Of a DNA stretch of 64,000 bases, positions 40,612 through 52,984 are shown one piece after another. The stretch comes from Pholis gunnellus (Eukaryota; Chordata; Actinopteri; Perciformes; Pholidae): positions 12,727,815-12,791,814 of the forward strand of contig OU342809.1 of assembly GCA_910591455.2 (NCBI GenBank), in the 5' to 3' direction. Below the pieces are notes generated by a model. It was not told the origin of the DNA. It searched no databases and saw only the letters and a list, made by a program, of their open reading frames with translations. The translations under genes and the position numbers were made by a program. Positions within the stretch are counted from its first letter, which is position 1; the number at the start of each line of letters is the position of its first letter.

Positions 40612-42774
40612 TTATACTCTAAAACACATTCACACACATTAAAATGCATTTCATTACCATTTGTATGTTTTTATTTATACAAAATGAAAATTGAAAAAGG
40701 TCTAAAATTGTTAATTTGCCGTTCTATTAATTTGATAAACTCATTTTGGCCTTGTGCAATCTTTGGTGTGTTTAAGACAGGACTTTCAAACGGCAACTTT
40801 TGCGCGGACGTGTGAGCCACGGCAAACATGAGCGCAGCTTTCGCAGGCAAATAACTTTTCCTTTGAAAGCCTCCTCTGAGAACATCTGCACGGGAACATC
40901 TGGGTATGGCAGGAAATTCAGCATCTCTCAGCGTGACGTGCTTTGAATGTTTTTTAAGTACTTCAGAGGGATGAGCAGAGTATTGAGCCCTGCAACCTCC
41001 AATCCCCTGACAGCATTTATGGAGTCCAGCAGCAAGTGGTTCTCATTACCCATGTCATCTTCCAGACAAATTGCTGTGTATTGGGCTTGCTGGGTTGATG
41101 TTTGTCTCCTGGCATGATTACTGCAATATTGTGTTTTCACAATATATATGTCCACAACATTGTTCCAGTTGTTGTTAGCAATACACTTGTGGTGGTGACA
41201 GTGGATTTTTAATTCATTAACAGTGGCTACAGTGTACATTCTTCCATTATCTTCCCTTTTATTTCTCAAAACCCCCAAAAGTCCTTGTGCGAAATAAAAC
41301 CATGGAACAAAAAAAATCTTTTCATAACAGGAATCCTCCACCAGTGTGCGAGGGGCATTCCAGCTCCAGTTGAAAAACCATCCAGTTTTAATAGAGTTCA
41401 TCTGGCAGTGGGGAGCTACGAATTATCTGCCAGGAATTATGGTATAAATTGTGCCTGAGACTGGAGGACTGAGCACACTGCACCTGGTCTGACACAGCTG
41501 TTTCGCACACACTTCTGCAGCTCACATCCAAAGGCCTGATTTTGTATGAAGGCCTTGGAAATGTCTCGAAGGCAGAAAATAGAAAGGGGAAAATAGATTC
41601 TTTTGCCAGTTATTTAAAAAGCAGCGAGTTTAATGTGTTTATCTACAAGCTAGTGGAAGAGAAGTATATGAGAAAAAAATCTTTCATTCGCTTAATGGAG
41701 AAAATGAAAATCATAATTCACTCAGTATCTTTTCAACCAATTTACACCTGATTACCTCTTGTTATATCCTCATGATTCATTGGAATGTTTATAATGGATT
41801 CCATGGTGCATTGTTAATCGTTATCTGTCCATATTGTGTAGATTCATTTCTGGTTTCATGGTTCCTTACAAACTGTAAAGTCTTTGTTTTACCTCTATTG
41901 AAAATGTTTCTGCGTCGGGTCATTTTTAAAGCATACATTTAAAGGTTGCAGATAAGGTTCATTTCATCAGCACTGCAGGTGTAATATACTATCAGGCCTG
42001 AGAGTACTGAGAGACCATATTGAGCCTCCTGTTTATGTCTTGTTGTGCTCCTTCGAGCCAAGCAGGTGCTCAGTTGAGTTGCATCCAGTGATTTAGAGAA
42101 GCATGTCCAACCCATTATCCTCTCCTCATCCGTGCCTGTCTCAGTGGATTCTCTCCTCCTGCCAACATTTTACATTGTCCTTTGCAGCCACAAGGACACA
42201 ATGGAGTGCGAGTTCATATGCGAGAGTATATGATCTCAGTTACAAATCTCAATTAATTCTTACGGCAATTCTGCAAAAATAAAACAAGCTAATTTATTGC
42301 TTCAATTTTCGCACATTTGACCAATTCTTCCCTGATGTGTTTATAAAGTATGTTCATCCTGATTCGGGGTTCCCTCTATACGTAAAATACTGTGTGACAT
42401 TTCTACATGAGTACATCTTATAACCACACGTTTTTTTTTCACAGAATTGTTATAACACATCATTAAATGTCTTTTGATGAATTTAAATCATTTAAACATT
42501 TAAACTGTATAATACAATGTTACTTTCTATTAATATTCAACATGGAGGTACAGTGTGAGTATGACGGATAGAACATATTATATATTATGTTAGTTTAATC
42601 GAATTAAAAAATATATTATTATTATAACACATAAAGTGTGAAAATAGTCTGTGAAAATGTCTATTGTGTGGTTTGTACAGCTCATACATACTGATGTCTT
42701 GGAGATGTCACAAGGATTGAAGAGACAACAATAATGAAAGGCTGCATTACTCTCTTACATACAGCATACAGCAG
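40612..42774. other. Unassigned sequence; 157-codon minus frame
   Basis: The minus-strand frame at 40928-41401 is 157 codons, about the length expected once by chance in this much AT-rich DNA. It shows no recognisable domain. Nothing else is assigned. Confidence 0.45.
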
Positions 42775-42815
<41 letters not shown>

Positions 42816-42821
42816 CTCTCG

Positions 42822-42854
<33 letters not shown>

Positions 42855-42866
42855 TTCTCTCTCCCT

Positions 42867-42912
<46 letters not shown>

Positions 42913-42927
42913 TCTCTCTCTCTCTCA

Positions 42928-42976
<49 letters not shown>

Positions 42977-42987
42977 CCCTCTCTCTC

Positions 42988-43022
<35 letters not shown>
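42775..43022 (+). repeat. Imperfect (TC)n tract, about 250 bp
   Basis: This is a nearly pure pyrimidine strand of TC dinucleotides, broken by CC, TTT, GC and AC interruptions. Long homopurine-homopyrimidine tracts of this kind can adopt triplex (H-DNA) conformations. The Ser-Leu and Arg-Glu open frames across it are translation artefacts. Confidence 0.95.
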
Positions 43023-46000
43023 TCATACACTCTATCTGTGTAGTTTGACTGAAAGCGTCCCTCGGGTGACGACCCCTCAAACTTCGGCTGGAATGTAAAA
43101 CAGGTGCTGCACAATTGGTTCCTCCACAGCGGGGGCGAAAGAAAAACAGCCGCCTCTGCAGGAACATGAGTGACAGAACATCACATTCTCCAGCCAGCTG
43201 TGGCTCCAGATGATCCCATATTTACACAGTCAGACTTAAGGGATAATATACAGCATGCATACAATATATTATGCATTCTCATTCAACTCCAACGTCCCCT
43301 ATATTCAATTAAAAACCCCACTTTGGTGGTTAAATATTCCTTGATAGCATATTTCTGTATTCTCTTGGATTAGTTTTCAAAGCACAAACATGTTTCTCAT
43401 CAGGCTGAAGATATATGCTGATAAAACCAAATTAAACAGTCTTAGCTCTGTCCTTGACACCTTGTGTGTTCTTCGAGTGGTGCTGTAACATCTGGCATGG
43501 ATTTACGCTTTGAAATTCTGGCTGGGGATTCAAAGAGAAGAGTTTTTAATTGAATCCACTCCGAAGCATGTGAGACTGAAATGTCTTCTGGCGAGGACCT
43601 TCCAATACACTCTTATGTTGCATTGTCATGTGACCTCTCTCACATATTGGATTAGTCTTCCCCCCCCCCCGTACCAAATTATTCATCAAATGAAAAATTT
43701 ATTTTATTGAAATCCTTTTCAACAATCCTTTGGTTGGTCCATGAACGCCTGCTGCTGCCTCCCTTCCATTAGTCCAGCCCTGACCGTAGCACATGCTGGT
43801 ACAACACTAAACCTACTGCTGTGCAACAATACACACATTCACAGCCCACAGACAGCAAATTGCTTCTCTCATTCCCCACCACGCCCTGCCTTCGTTCTCA
43901 GCCACCTGCAACACAAAGTGCGCTGGAAATTTCACTACAAATTATCCTGTGTCTGCCAAATCCCCCCGGGAACTGAGGAAATCAAAACCCTGGATGTCCC
44001 TGCCCCCAGTGAAACAGACCTTAGCCTCACTCACACAGAAATCATGTGGACTGTATTCATGTCAATAACTCTAAAAATGATGGTTTTCTTTTTGTTTAGG
44101 AAATGTATATAATATACTTTGGTTTTATTCAGCATTAGAAGTGGAGACAAGGTAAAAAAAGCTATTGTAAACCTTTCACCAAAAGGCTGATTTGAATAAA
44201 AGTGGTAGTGAAGAATAAAAACCATATGAACGCTCCCAGTTTACTTTTTGTCAACACCAATTGTATGAACAAACCATACTTCTGTGGGCTTCAGGTCAAC
44301 ATGACATCGTGAAACTACTCCATTCCTACTAAGAAAGAGTGAAAACTGAGACCTGGTTGGCTTCAGGGGAAAATCAAAGGGAGGCACATACCTTAGCAGT
44401 GAATAATGATCAACAGCATAAACCCAGAAGCGTTTACATTGCAAGGGCCACAGTGCCTCCTGGTGACGGCTCTGCAGACCTCCAAACAGACAGGAATGTC
44501 AGAGAGAGAGTGAGTCAGTGGCCGATGTGCCAGAGAGATGAGTGTTGAAAGCTCCTTGGAAAAAGGATTAGGGCTGTTTATGTTGGCCAAGTGGCCCGCT
44601 GCCAGCTGCTCAAGTGTGCAAACTTCTTAAAGCTGCAGAGCTTCGGGTTGCTCGTGAATCTTTTCACTGTGTTTACCCTCCACCCCGACTGTATGGATGG
44701 TTGTGCTTTGTTCAGGGGGGAAAGCCCCCTCCTCTTAAGCCCCCACCTCCATAAAATCACGCTCTACCCCAAAAATGTGCTGGATTTTAAAACCAGCCTT
44801 TCTTTGACACCACCCCTGAAAACACACCCATACACAGAGCGCGCATAGATATACTTTAGGTAGAGTCATTTATTTCTAACTCAAATATCCAAAAGTTTAC
44901 TTGGTGTATTTCAATAGTATGACTAGTAGTTATTGTTAAGTTACATATAGTCCGATTTTTGTCATTTTTTCTGGCTCTAATGTGTCAGCCAAACTCTTTC
45001 CGCTCACTGGCAGGAACAGTTTATTACTAATCAGACACACCTTATGTGGATTGTTGAAGGCAAGATTTTGATTGTATTTAGTAAATCAGTCCTCTACAGG
45101 AGCAGACTTGAAATGGATTTCTTCAAATAAAGAAAGGCAGAGAGTAGAAGTGTCCTGTTTGGAGGTAAAAGAAAAGGGAGGAGGCCCGTGTATCAACAGT
45201 AGGATAAGACTCAGCCTGGGAGCTGGCAGGATGCCAGAGCTCTGCGGCCTGGAGCTAGATCAGAGCAGGGTTCGTGAGCTGTAGTTATGAGATGAGGGTC
45301 TCAGGTCATGGAACAATAAAAGGCATAGAGCCTCTGCAGCAATAGAGCTTAACTGCTAAACTTTTGTCCTCCAGTCGCAGAAAAACTCAAACGTCTGAGT
45401 CAAGTTTTCAAACTGCGGATACTAAAAGACTGCTGTCTCTGGCTTTTGTTACAGCAGACCTCTCTCACATTTGTTTTGAACAGCATCAGCTTTTGTCATC
45501 ATCACACAGAAGATTTAAGAGTCCAACAGGCTCGATTGAACAGGGTTCTCTTACTTCTAAATTGTTTGCACTGATTTGCCCACTTTGCATGTCTGATATG
45601 ATTGTATTATAGTTTTAATGTATGGTTAAATGTTGTGATTTGTATGTTTGTATTTATGTGAAATACGTCTTGGGATGCATGTGACATGTTGCTAAATATT
45701 CTCATAATAAAGTGAAATAAAAATACTACGTGTAAAGCTTTTTCCCCTCACTTGTAGGCTAATTGACAATTGTTGTTTCATGCATGCATCTTCAATGGTT
45801 AAGAAATTCATTTTTATATTCACAAACTTCCTCTATTCTTCTTCTTTATTCAATCTATTTGACCATCCCTGTCCTTTGAAGTTGCAAGAGCCCTTAAAAG
45901 GTTTCTTAAGCTGCTTCATGTTTGTTTTGGCTTTAAACGTGGGTTACAAGCTGTTGGAACAGCAGTGTTTGGCTATACTATCTTTCAACCACAATACCCA

Positions 46001-46758
46001 GGTTCAGACCTCATTACAACAAGCATCTGTGGGCCAGACAATGAACTTCGTTTTAGCAGTGGTGCTCTGGTGCTGACCTTGTGCTTTGGCTTCTGCACAG
46101 AGAAGGAAAGCAAAATAATACATTTTGCCTTTAGGCCTGCTGGTTGTGTTACTGAGTGAAATCATATTTTAATTCTAGATTGTGTGGTTTTATTTGTGCA
46201 TTCAATGTTGATTTGTAAATACAACTGTTCTTGTTCAAAACATTGACTGTGGTGTCCTAGAGTGTACAAATGTCATTTTGACTGGTTTTCTCTCAATGCC
46301 AAATCAAGCAAGACATGAAGAACTGTCATCAATCTAAAACCTTTGTGTGTGTGTCCAAATTGGCAATACATAAATATATGGTGCTATTAGCTACTGATGT
46401 TTGGTTCACTAGATCTCTATCTATCTACATACAGTATCTATCTATCATGCGAGAGCTCACAAAACCTAGAAGTAGCTGCTGCACAGGCCTTATTTATCAA
46501 CAAAAACTAACTGTTTTTATCAATTGTAATCCAAAACCAATGTACTAAACCATATAATCATCCTACATGCAGTCTTACCAAGAAGCTGTCAAGTAGTAAG
46601 ATTGTTTGACTCCATCTCTCCACTAACACCACTGAAAGTTTGTGTGTGCTGCCATCGTTTGGTAAATGTGGGTACTGCAACTCACCAAAACTCAACATTT
46701 CTTTAAAAAAGGTATACTGCCAATATATGTATTCTAGCGCTGCAATATATTATGTATG

Positions 46759-46763
<5 letters not shown>
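43023..46763. other. Unassigned sequence downstream of lysmd4's 3' end
   Basis: No exon of a neighbouring gene is recognised. A C10 run lies at about 43662-43671. A possible retroposon-like tail, with AATAAA-type words, lies at about 45690-45724. Short CTAT units occur at 46413-46446. Confidence 0.45.

Positions 46764-46803
<40 letters not shown>
46764..46803. repeat. (TA)n microsatellite
   Basis: About 20 TA units preceded by AT-rich variants. Confidence 0.95.
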
Positions 46804-46807
<4 letters not shown>

Positions 46808-47257
46808 AGCTGTAAATCTGATGTCAGTAGTGAGTAGTCTCATCCAAGTATATTGTGTGTCTGTGCAAAACAATCAATACACAAGTGTGATAAGACTTGG
46901 AAGATAAGATGAGAAAAAACACGACACAAAGAAACAGGACACATCATTATGTCAGAGGATACTTCAGGGACACTGTCACACTGTAAAGTTTGTATTTAAA
47001 TAGGAACATCCTGCATAAAAACATTCTTGGACATCCATCATGTCAAATTATTATTCCATCTAAAACGGTTTAAAAATTGACTTAAAAGTTTGAAAAACAT
47101 GTCAACAAAATCCAGTTTCATTAAATTAAAAATACTTTAGACTTTAAAAAGTGCATTGGACAAGAGACGCAGATTCCCCTCCAATTACCCATCAGACAAC
47201 ATCAGATGGAGTGTGCAATACTATATCAACCTGACAGTGAAGGTTTAAGGCACTTTT

Positions 47258-47308
47258 ATATATATAGATATATAGATATATCTATATATATCTATATATA
47301 TATATATC
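47258..47308. repeat. AT-rich palindromic tract
   Basis: TATATAGATATATAGATATA followed by TCTATATATATCTATATA reads as an inverted repeat made of GATATA/TATATC units. It could extrude a hairpin. It lies some 460 bp beyond the predicted lysmd4 polyadenylation signal. Confidence 0.8.
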
Positions 47309-47765
47309 TCACACTCTCACATTCAGGGAACTTCAGAACTTTCAGAATGCAACACCTTGAATATTAAAGATCACAAGGTGTCAAATGAGCACATACAATC
47401 TAACAGGATAAAGAATTGCACCAAATTCTTACTGTAAACACAATTTACACATTTGACACTGTATTCACACCCAGAGAGAAGGCACGAGGTGCACGGCCAT
47501 AACTAAACCGTCAACACAGCCACAAATAAGTTAAACCAAACAAGGCACAACATTAATGCTCAGACCCATGTCAAATACAGTGAAACCTCACATGCTTTTC
47601 TCCCATTTTATCATCAATATATATTACTGTAATGGGACAGATATCAAGATTGCGTCGATATATACGCGACACTGATATGACGCGTGTTGATGTGTCGATA
47701 CTGGCAACAGGCACTGGTGGAAAGGCAAGTTGTTATAAAGCACAGAAATGCCTACCGAGCTGATG

Positions 47766-47771
47766 TTTATT
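47766..47771 (-). terminator. lysmd4: Candidate polyadenylation signal of lysmd4
   Basis: The minus strand carries AATAAA here, about 410 bases after the lysmd4 stop codon, giving a 3' UTR of plausible length. Other AT-rich variants lie further downstream, so a longer 3' UTR is possible. Confidence 0.4.
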
Positions 47772-48180
47772 TTTCACACAAATACATTTACTGTTTTCAT
47801 CTACTACTCAGCTCGTGTCATGTGAGGAACTTCAAGACACAAACATTTAATATCTCAAATTTGGGAAGGAAGCGGGAACTGTGATCCCAACTAACCAACT
47901 GTTTTTCAAACCAAAGGATCACAGATCTCAGGGAAATGTTATCTATGAAATGTTAGTGTCCTAAATTGTCAAAGAAAATGAGGATAGTGCAGCAATTTCA
48001 CTTCAGGACAATCATTGAAGTATCTGCCTCAAACATTAGTTGTTGAAGTACAAAATAAAAGGTAAAATTCGCTGACACGTGGGGGTATTGCACATTTAAA
48101 ATGTTGAAGTTTTGCTTAATCTTGAGTGTCACCTACTTCCATCAAACAGTACAGTCTTAAAAAGGATTCCTGTTTCCGCA

Positions 48181-49079
48181 CTATCCTGGTTCTTGAAAAT
48201 GCTCCGGTCCTCTTGTATCGAGGCCTGTCCCCGAGGAGTTAGAAGAGGCGGTGGATACCTGTGAAGCACCACCATCATTAACCGCTCCATTATCTTTAGT
48301 CTTGAAATAAATGAAATAAAATATTGGCAGGACGATGCCTATCAGGAGCATGGCAACCACAGCGTTCCACCACTGGATGCCCCAGTCTGCACCGTGACCG
48401 GTCAGGCGCCGCCCTCTGAAACCAAACCTCTGCTGTTTCCCGGAGTTAGCCGAGAAATCGTCATCTTGATCATTTGTGGTCTGAATCAGTTTCTCGATAT
48501 CGTGGTCCACCTCCATCAGAAAGTCTGTGACCTCCTGCAGATGTGTCTGTGCTCTGGCTCGGTCCTGAGGCTTCACCAGTGCGGTGGATGAATGGGGCAT
48601 TTCTTCTCGAGGGTCGCTTGGTTCTGTGCACGGCTCTGTTAGAAAGCTGTGTTTCTGAACAGGTATTTTGATAGATTTCAAAGCGAATAAATCTTGTTCT
48701 TGCATAAGGTTGTTCACCCGCTTTATATCTGCCACCTGTTGACAGAAACAGGAACGTCAACACTTGGAAGAGATCCACACCAGAAATGATTTCGATGACT
48801 ATACAAATTCTTTACCTTGCAGCCATATTGCAGCGCAAGCTTGTTGAGGTTGTCACCGTCTAGTACCTCGCGCTCCAGCAGGCGGATGCTCCTCAGACTG
48901 TCCTGCTCCTGATCTTGGAAAACCCACGGCCTCATCTCCATGACATTGAGCTCCTCATCATCTGAGGATGCGGTAGACTCATTGGGCCTACTGTTGAACA
49001 TGTAAATCTGGCCATCTGCACTGGCGTGGACGTCCACCGGGGCCTGGAAAGCCTGTGACATGTGCTCCCCCCGCCGCAT
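48181..49079 (-). CDS. lysmd4: LysM and putative peptidoglycan-binding domain-containing protein 4
   Basis: Two coding exons join to a 272-residue protein. The first is 49079-48816 (88 codons, ending CTGCAAG|GTAAAG). The second is 48735-48181 (184 codons plus stop, entered after CAACAG|GTGGCA). The intron is 80 bp, phase 0. Residues about 69-114 form a LysM domain (LALQYGCKVADIKRVNN, then EQDLFALKSIKIPV). After an acidic linker, GADWGIQWWN precedes a single membrane segment at about 212-232 (AVVAMLLIGIVLPIFYFIYF), followed by a short Ser/Gly-rich tail. The layout and both blocks fit LYSMD4 better than LYSMD3, whose human member I recall at just under 300 residues. LysM domains bind N-acetylglucosamine polymers; vertebrate LYSMD3/4 are single-pass membrane proteins, and the ligand of LYSMD4 is not established. 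The start is the first ATG, 14 bases after acceptor TCCTCACAG. A second in-frame ATG follows at codon 7. Confidence 0.95.
48736..48815 (-). other. lysmd4: lysmd4 coding intron, 80 bp
   Basis: A GT-AG intron on the minus strand (GTAAAG ... TCAACAG) lies between GCK and VADIK inside the LysM domain. Such very short introns are common in compact teleost genes. Removing it restores the uninterrupted LysM motif, which confirms the boundaries. Confidence 0.9.
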
Positions 49080-49156
49080 GATGACGCACCAGCCTGTGAG
49101 GATATAAGTCCAACATTAAAGCAAGGATACAATCAAAACTCTTTACCTCCCAATTA

Positions 49157-49335
49157 AAATATATATGTATAAAATATATATATAAAAAATATATATATAA
49201 TTATAGTATAAAAATATGTATATAAATATATAAAAAATACATAGAAATACATATATATATATATAAAAAAATAAATATATATATATATATATATACAAAA
49301 TTAATATATATATATATTATATATAAAATGTATTT

Positions 49336-49377
<42 letters not shown>

Positions 49378-49434
49378 AAAAAAAATATATATATATAAAA
49401 AAAAAAATATATATATATATATACATACATACAG
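49157..49434. repeat. Complex AT-rich low-complexity block inside the lysmd4 intron
   Basis: About 280 bp consist almost wholly of TA and A-run variants (TATATATAAAAAATATATAT and similar), ending about 65 bp upstream (minus-strand sense) of the coding-exon acceptor. It appears to have grown from several TA tracts interrupted by A runs and can form many alternative hairpins. Confidence 0.9.
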
Positions 49435-50840
49435 TACATGTTAGACTTGCCTCAAAGAGTAAAATTGAAGCACCGTATTGATCAAAACAAAATGAACATG
49501 ACCATTTTCAATATTCTCAGCCACTAGCATAGCCTCATATGAAGTGTAGTAGCTGAATGCTAAAGGAGGGCAGCAACTGAACATGTTTAACACAAAACTA
49601 CATTTATTATTCACGGTAAAATAAACGTGTCGAATATCGGGTGAGCATTCAAATTGAAGCCCATTACTCATGTTAAATGATGTTTTAACCCAACGTTAGG
49701 TCCCACACTTGGTATCAAGCTGTCCCGTCATGACTATATTGGACCCCATGACAGGTGACACCATTCTCCAGCCCTGATCTAATGTAGCTTTAATCTGCCT
49801 CACACAAGCAAAGAGCAGATGCTTTCGACTTGACCTGGCCTTACACCCACATTTTATCTGCTTAGGCTTAAAGCTGCAGCAGCTGGCCCAAGTGGCTTGA
49901 ATAGGTCACTTCATCTGAATGCCCGACAGTCTGCTCAATTTTACAGCCACCCTCACTGTTTATCTACCAGTCAAGAAAAACACTTTTTCAGGAGTCACGC
50001 CTCTTGACCTGTCTTCCCCCAAAAAAGGTTTCAATTTGAAGCACAATGTGAGTGCACGTGACCAAAAATGTGTTACTCTGGTGGTCCCAGTAGTAAAGGT
50101 AGTACAAGACCTCATTAAACCGTGTTATGATTGAGAAGGTATAGTCGCTGTCACATACACGTGTGTATGTTTTGCTCCCTTTGTGAAGAGGAACTGCTAA
50201 ACACTTATTTACTGTGACTCTGGTTGGTTCTGCTTGAGTTTGTACCACAAACAAAATCGCACCAGAGTTCACTTGCGGGCCGATGGCTCCTGTATTTAGG
50301 GGAGGCTCAGTATGGTTGTTGAATTATAGCTTTCACACTTTACCAAAAAGAAACCAAAGCGACACGCACACTCAAGATAGTTTGTGTAAACAGCACAAGT
50401 GACAGCACCTTAATCACGTCGCATATTTAAAATGTTGCAGTTAAATGTGTCTAGTACCGTCATACAAAGTAACTTGTAAACAGTTCTGTGGTTCATCAAA
50501 AACACATTTAAGCGATTGTAAATACAAATTGAAATACTCCATTTAATCCAACAGTGAACATTGCGTGGATTTATTCCGTAAAAAATAATTTTGACGTCTT
50601 AATTTTGACAGTCCTGCAAGCACTATTTACAAATGACGTCGGTGTTCGCGGTTCACGAGGAGCACTTGAAGGCAGCATATAAACGGTAGCTATGTGCTAA
50701 TGCTAACGGCAGCTAATGCTAGCAGGTGAGCGTCTGACGTTCAGCATGTGTTCACTAAATGTCGGCTTCACTTCAGCTCCGCTTACATATATAGACCACT
50801 AGCTCGTGTGATTGACACCGCTTGAATAAATACTCCTGAC

Positions 50841-50866
50841 AAGATATATATATATATACAGTATAT
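50841..50866. repeat. Short (TA)n tract
   Basis: Ten or so TA units with a CAG interruption lie between the candidate lysmd4 first exon and its CpG-containing flank. Confidence 0.85.
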
Positions 50867-50909
50867 TATACTTTTTGAATCTTTGACAGCGCTCTCCACA
50901 TCCAGTTAC

Positions 50910-51000
50910 CTTATCCAAATGCTTTAGCGGCAGTTTTGCCTCCCCAAAGCAGTCCTCCCCAGATCCACTTGCTAACATTACAACAGCAACTGGTGGAGCT
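50910..51000 (-). other. lysmd4: Candidate non-coding first exon of lysmd4
   Basis: The minus strand reads GGGGAGGCAAAACTGCCGCT, then AAAGCATTTGGATAAG|GTAACT, a fair donor at the distance expected for a 5' UTR exon. The upstream limit is unknown. Further upstream (51000-51130) GGGTGGCAGTAATGC and AGAAGAAGAAG resemble a retroposon 3' end common in fish, so the first exon or promoter may overlap a repeat. CpG-containing sequence with a TGACGTC motif lies at 50634-50740. Confidence 0.35.
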
Positions 51001-51134
51001 AGCTGGCTAGTGGTTAGCCTACTTCTTCTTCTACCCTCTTTAAAAGTAGTTGTCACAAGAAAAGCATTACTGCCACCCATTGCTCTGGAAGGTGACACAA
51101 CATTGACAACATCAACAATACCTTTTAATTCCAA

Positions 51135-52984
51135 AGGACCCTCACTAAAAGTTTAAATGAAATTAGGAAATGTACAATGATAACACTTATTATGCTTATT
51201 TTTTACTATCATTGTTAGTATTGTTATTATATTGATAGTTGTTATTTTATTTATTTATTTTTGTACATGGTGTCATTTTGTTATCACCTGCAGTGTGTAA
51301 CAATGTGGGCACTGCTGCTGCGTGAAGGCAGGCAAAGGTTTTCCCATTTATGTGACCAATACCTATTCACATTCACACGCTGAACCATTGAAAGGGACAT
51401 TTTCAATTCTGATTCCACCACTGTCTGATACATATCGGATGTATGGTAATGAGACTTAAATGGGGAATTCACTTTCTGTAAATCTTGTCATTTAATATGA
51501 ATCTGCAATTCCAACGAGCAACACTTAGACCACACCATTATTTTAAATGTTGCTTTAATACATGCACAACTCAAAGTTGATTCAGAACTAACTTAGACGC
51601 TGAAGAGGCCATGGCTGAGTAACATGTCTCTTTCACAATTAGCTAATGAATTTATTCATTGTGGCCATGCACATGAACATGAACATGAACAACCTACAAA
51701 TAAACATATTTCAGCGTACAACATGGAAACCACCAGATCTCAGACAATAGACAGTGAAAGATGCATACATTCTAAAAGTAAAATAATACACACATTGTTC
51801 ACTATTTCTTTGTTGCTCTGCACTCAAAATATACCCATATCATACATTTTAGAATATATCATCACAATACAGTTTCTTACCTATTACAACCCCCAACTTA
51901 AAACAGAGGTGTATGATATAAAAATAGTATATGAGAAACTTTCAATTCTTATTAATATTTAGTAAGCAAAATACTTATATGCCTGACATCTGTTGGTAGA
52001 AAGTCATCATTACATCTCATCTATGTGCCTGAAGCATTGGGGCTGTTCATTCTCTTCCCTCCCAGCTCAAGACAAGCAGCGGTGAGGACAGCGACAGCAT
52101 ACAGCCTTGGGCTGAGAGAATGCTTGAAATATTGGTTCCTTGGACCTCAGGGAAAGAACCCCAGAGGTGTTAGAAATGTCAAGGTAGTGGTGGTGGGGCA
52201 TTCTTTAACCACTAGATGGGGCTATGGATCTGTCATATCTCCTAACATTTGTATAAAGCCGCTCATCTGCTTATCAGATGGAACTAATGAAGAAGGTGTT
52301 TTCGGCATGTGGCAAAGTATTATTTTCATTCCACTCTGTTATTGATTTCTATTGTTGACATGAATGAAATACTGAATTTGGTAGTTCATCTGAAAATATT
52401 ACAGCCACGGTTAATCGCCTGATGATTGGCACCACAAATATACAGTAAAGTCCCTTCTATCAAACCATTTATGAGCAGTATGCAAGCAAAGCATGGCCAT
52501 ATTGTCCAGCAGCACTATTAACTCAAAGACGCCCTCATTTCTATTTGACCAAATAGTTTACTACAATAATACACATAACGAAAAAAAACTCATATACAGA
52601 ACCATAACAAACTGGAATAACTCACGCCTTTAATATGCGCCTAACAACACGCAAAGGTTATGTATCAAAGGTATGTTGGGTGTGTCGTCATCATGCAATG
52701 TGTTATGTATTGTAGGTCAGGTGGACAACAGGAATATTAGCTGATTGCCATGGCATCACCTAATGGGGATCCTTTAATGGTATGCTATATGCTGTGGGGT
52801 TCCCACCTAGAATTAGGATATGGGACAGATTTGTTTATTTTCATTTCTTTATTTAAGATACAAAATGATCTAATTAACTCAACTACACTGCTAAACACCA
52901 ATCTAAACACTAATCACAAATATATGTAACGTTACACATTCTTCATACTTATTGCTATTTATATTATCAAATTCCCAACTGTGC
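51135..52984. other. Unassigned sequence between lysmd4 and the next candidate unit
   Basis: No exon is recognised. The 112-codon frame at 51624-51962 and the 106-codon frame at 52025-52345 have no family signature. Confidence 0.5.
52209..52222 (+). promoter_or_regulatory. CTCF-like binding motif
   Basis: CCACTAGATGGGGC fits the CTCF core CCASYAGRKGGCRS at 13 of 14 positions. It lies between lysmd4 and the candidate unit starting near 53.0 kb, a plausible boundary position. Similar words also occur in repeat tails, so occupancy is uncertain. Confidence 0.4.

Larger units (their letters stand above)
49094..50909 (-). other. lysmd4: lysmd4 5' UTR intron (predicted)
   Basis: Its 3' boundary is supported by the acceptor TCCTCACAG at 49094, 14 bases before the start codon. 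Its 5' boundary is the candidate donor GGATAAG|GTAACT at 50910/50909. The interior includes a 280-bp AT repeat at 49157-49434 and otherwise shows no exon. A non-coding first exon is also my recollection for the mammalian gene. Confidence 0.45.

Noticed and set aside
40928..41401. 157-codon minus-strand frame, considered as a retroviral envelope or transposase relic
   Set aside because: No diagnostic motif was found, and about one frame of this length is expected by chance in 64 kb of this composition.
42734..43167. Ser-Leu and Arg-Glu rich open frames of up to 104 codons
   Set aside because: They translate the TC tract; stop codons are simply absent from the repeat.
48394..48778. Open frames overlapping lysmd4 on the plus strand and in another minus-strand frame
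   Set aside because: They are shadows of the real lysmd4 reading frame, which has LysM and membrane-segment motifs and exact splice joints.
48932..49132. Second minus-strand frame over lysmd4's first coding exon
   Set aside because: It runs across the acceptor at 49094 and has no family motif, so it is an out-of-frame shadow.
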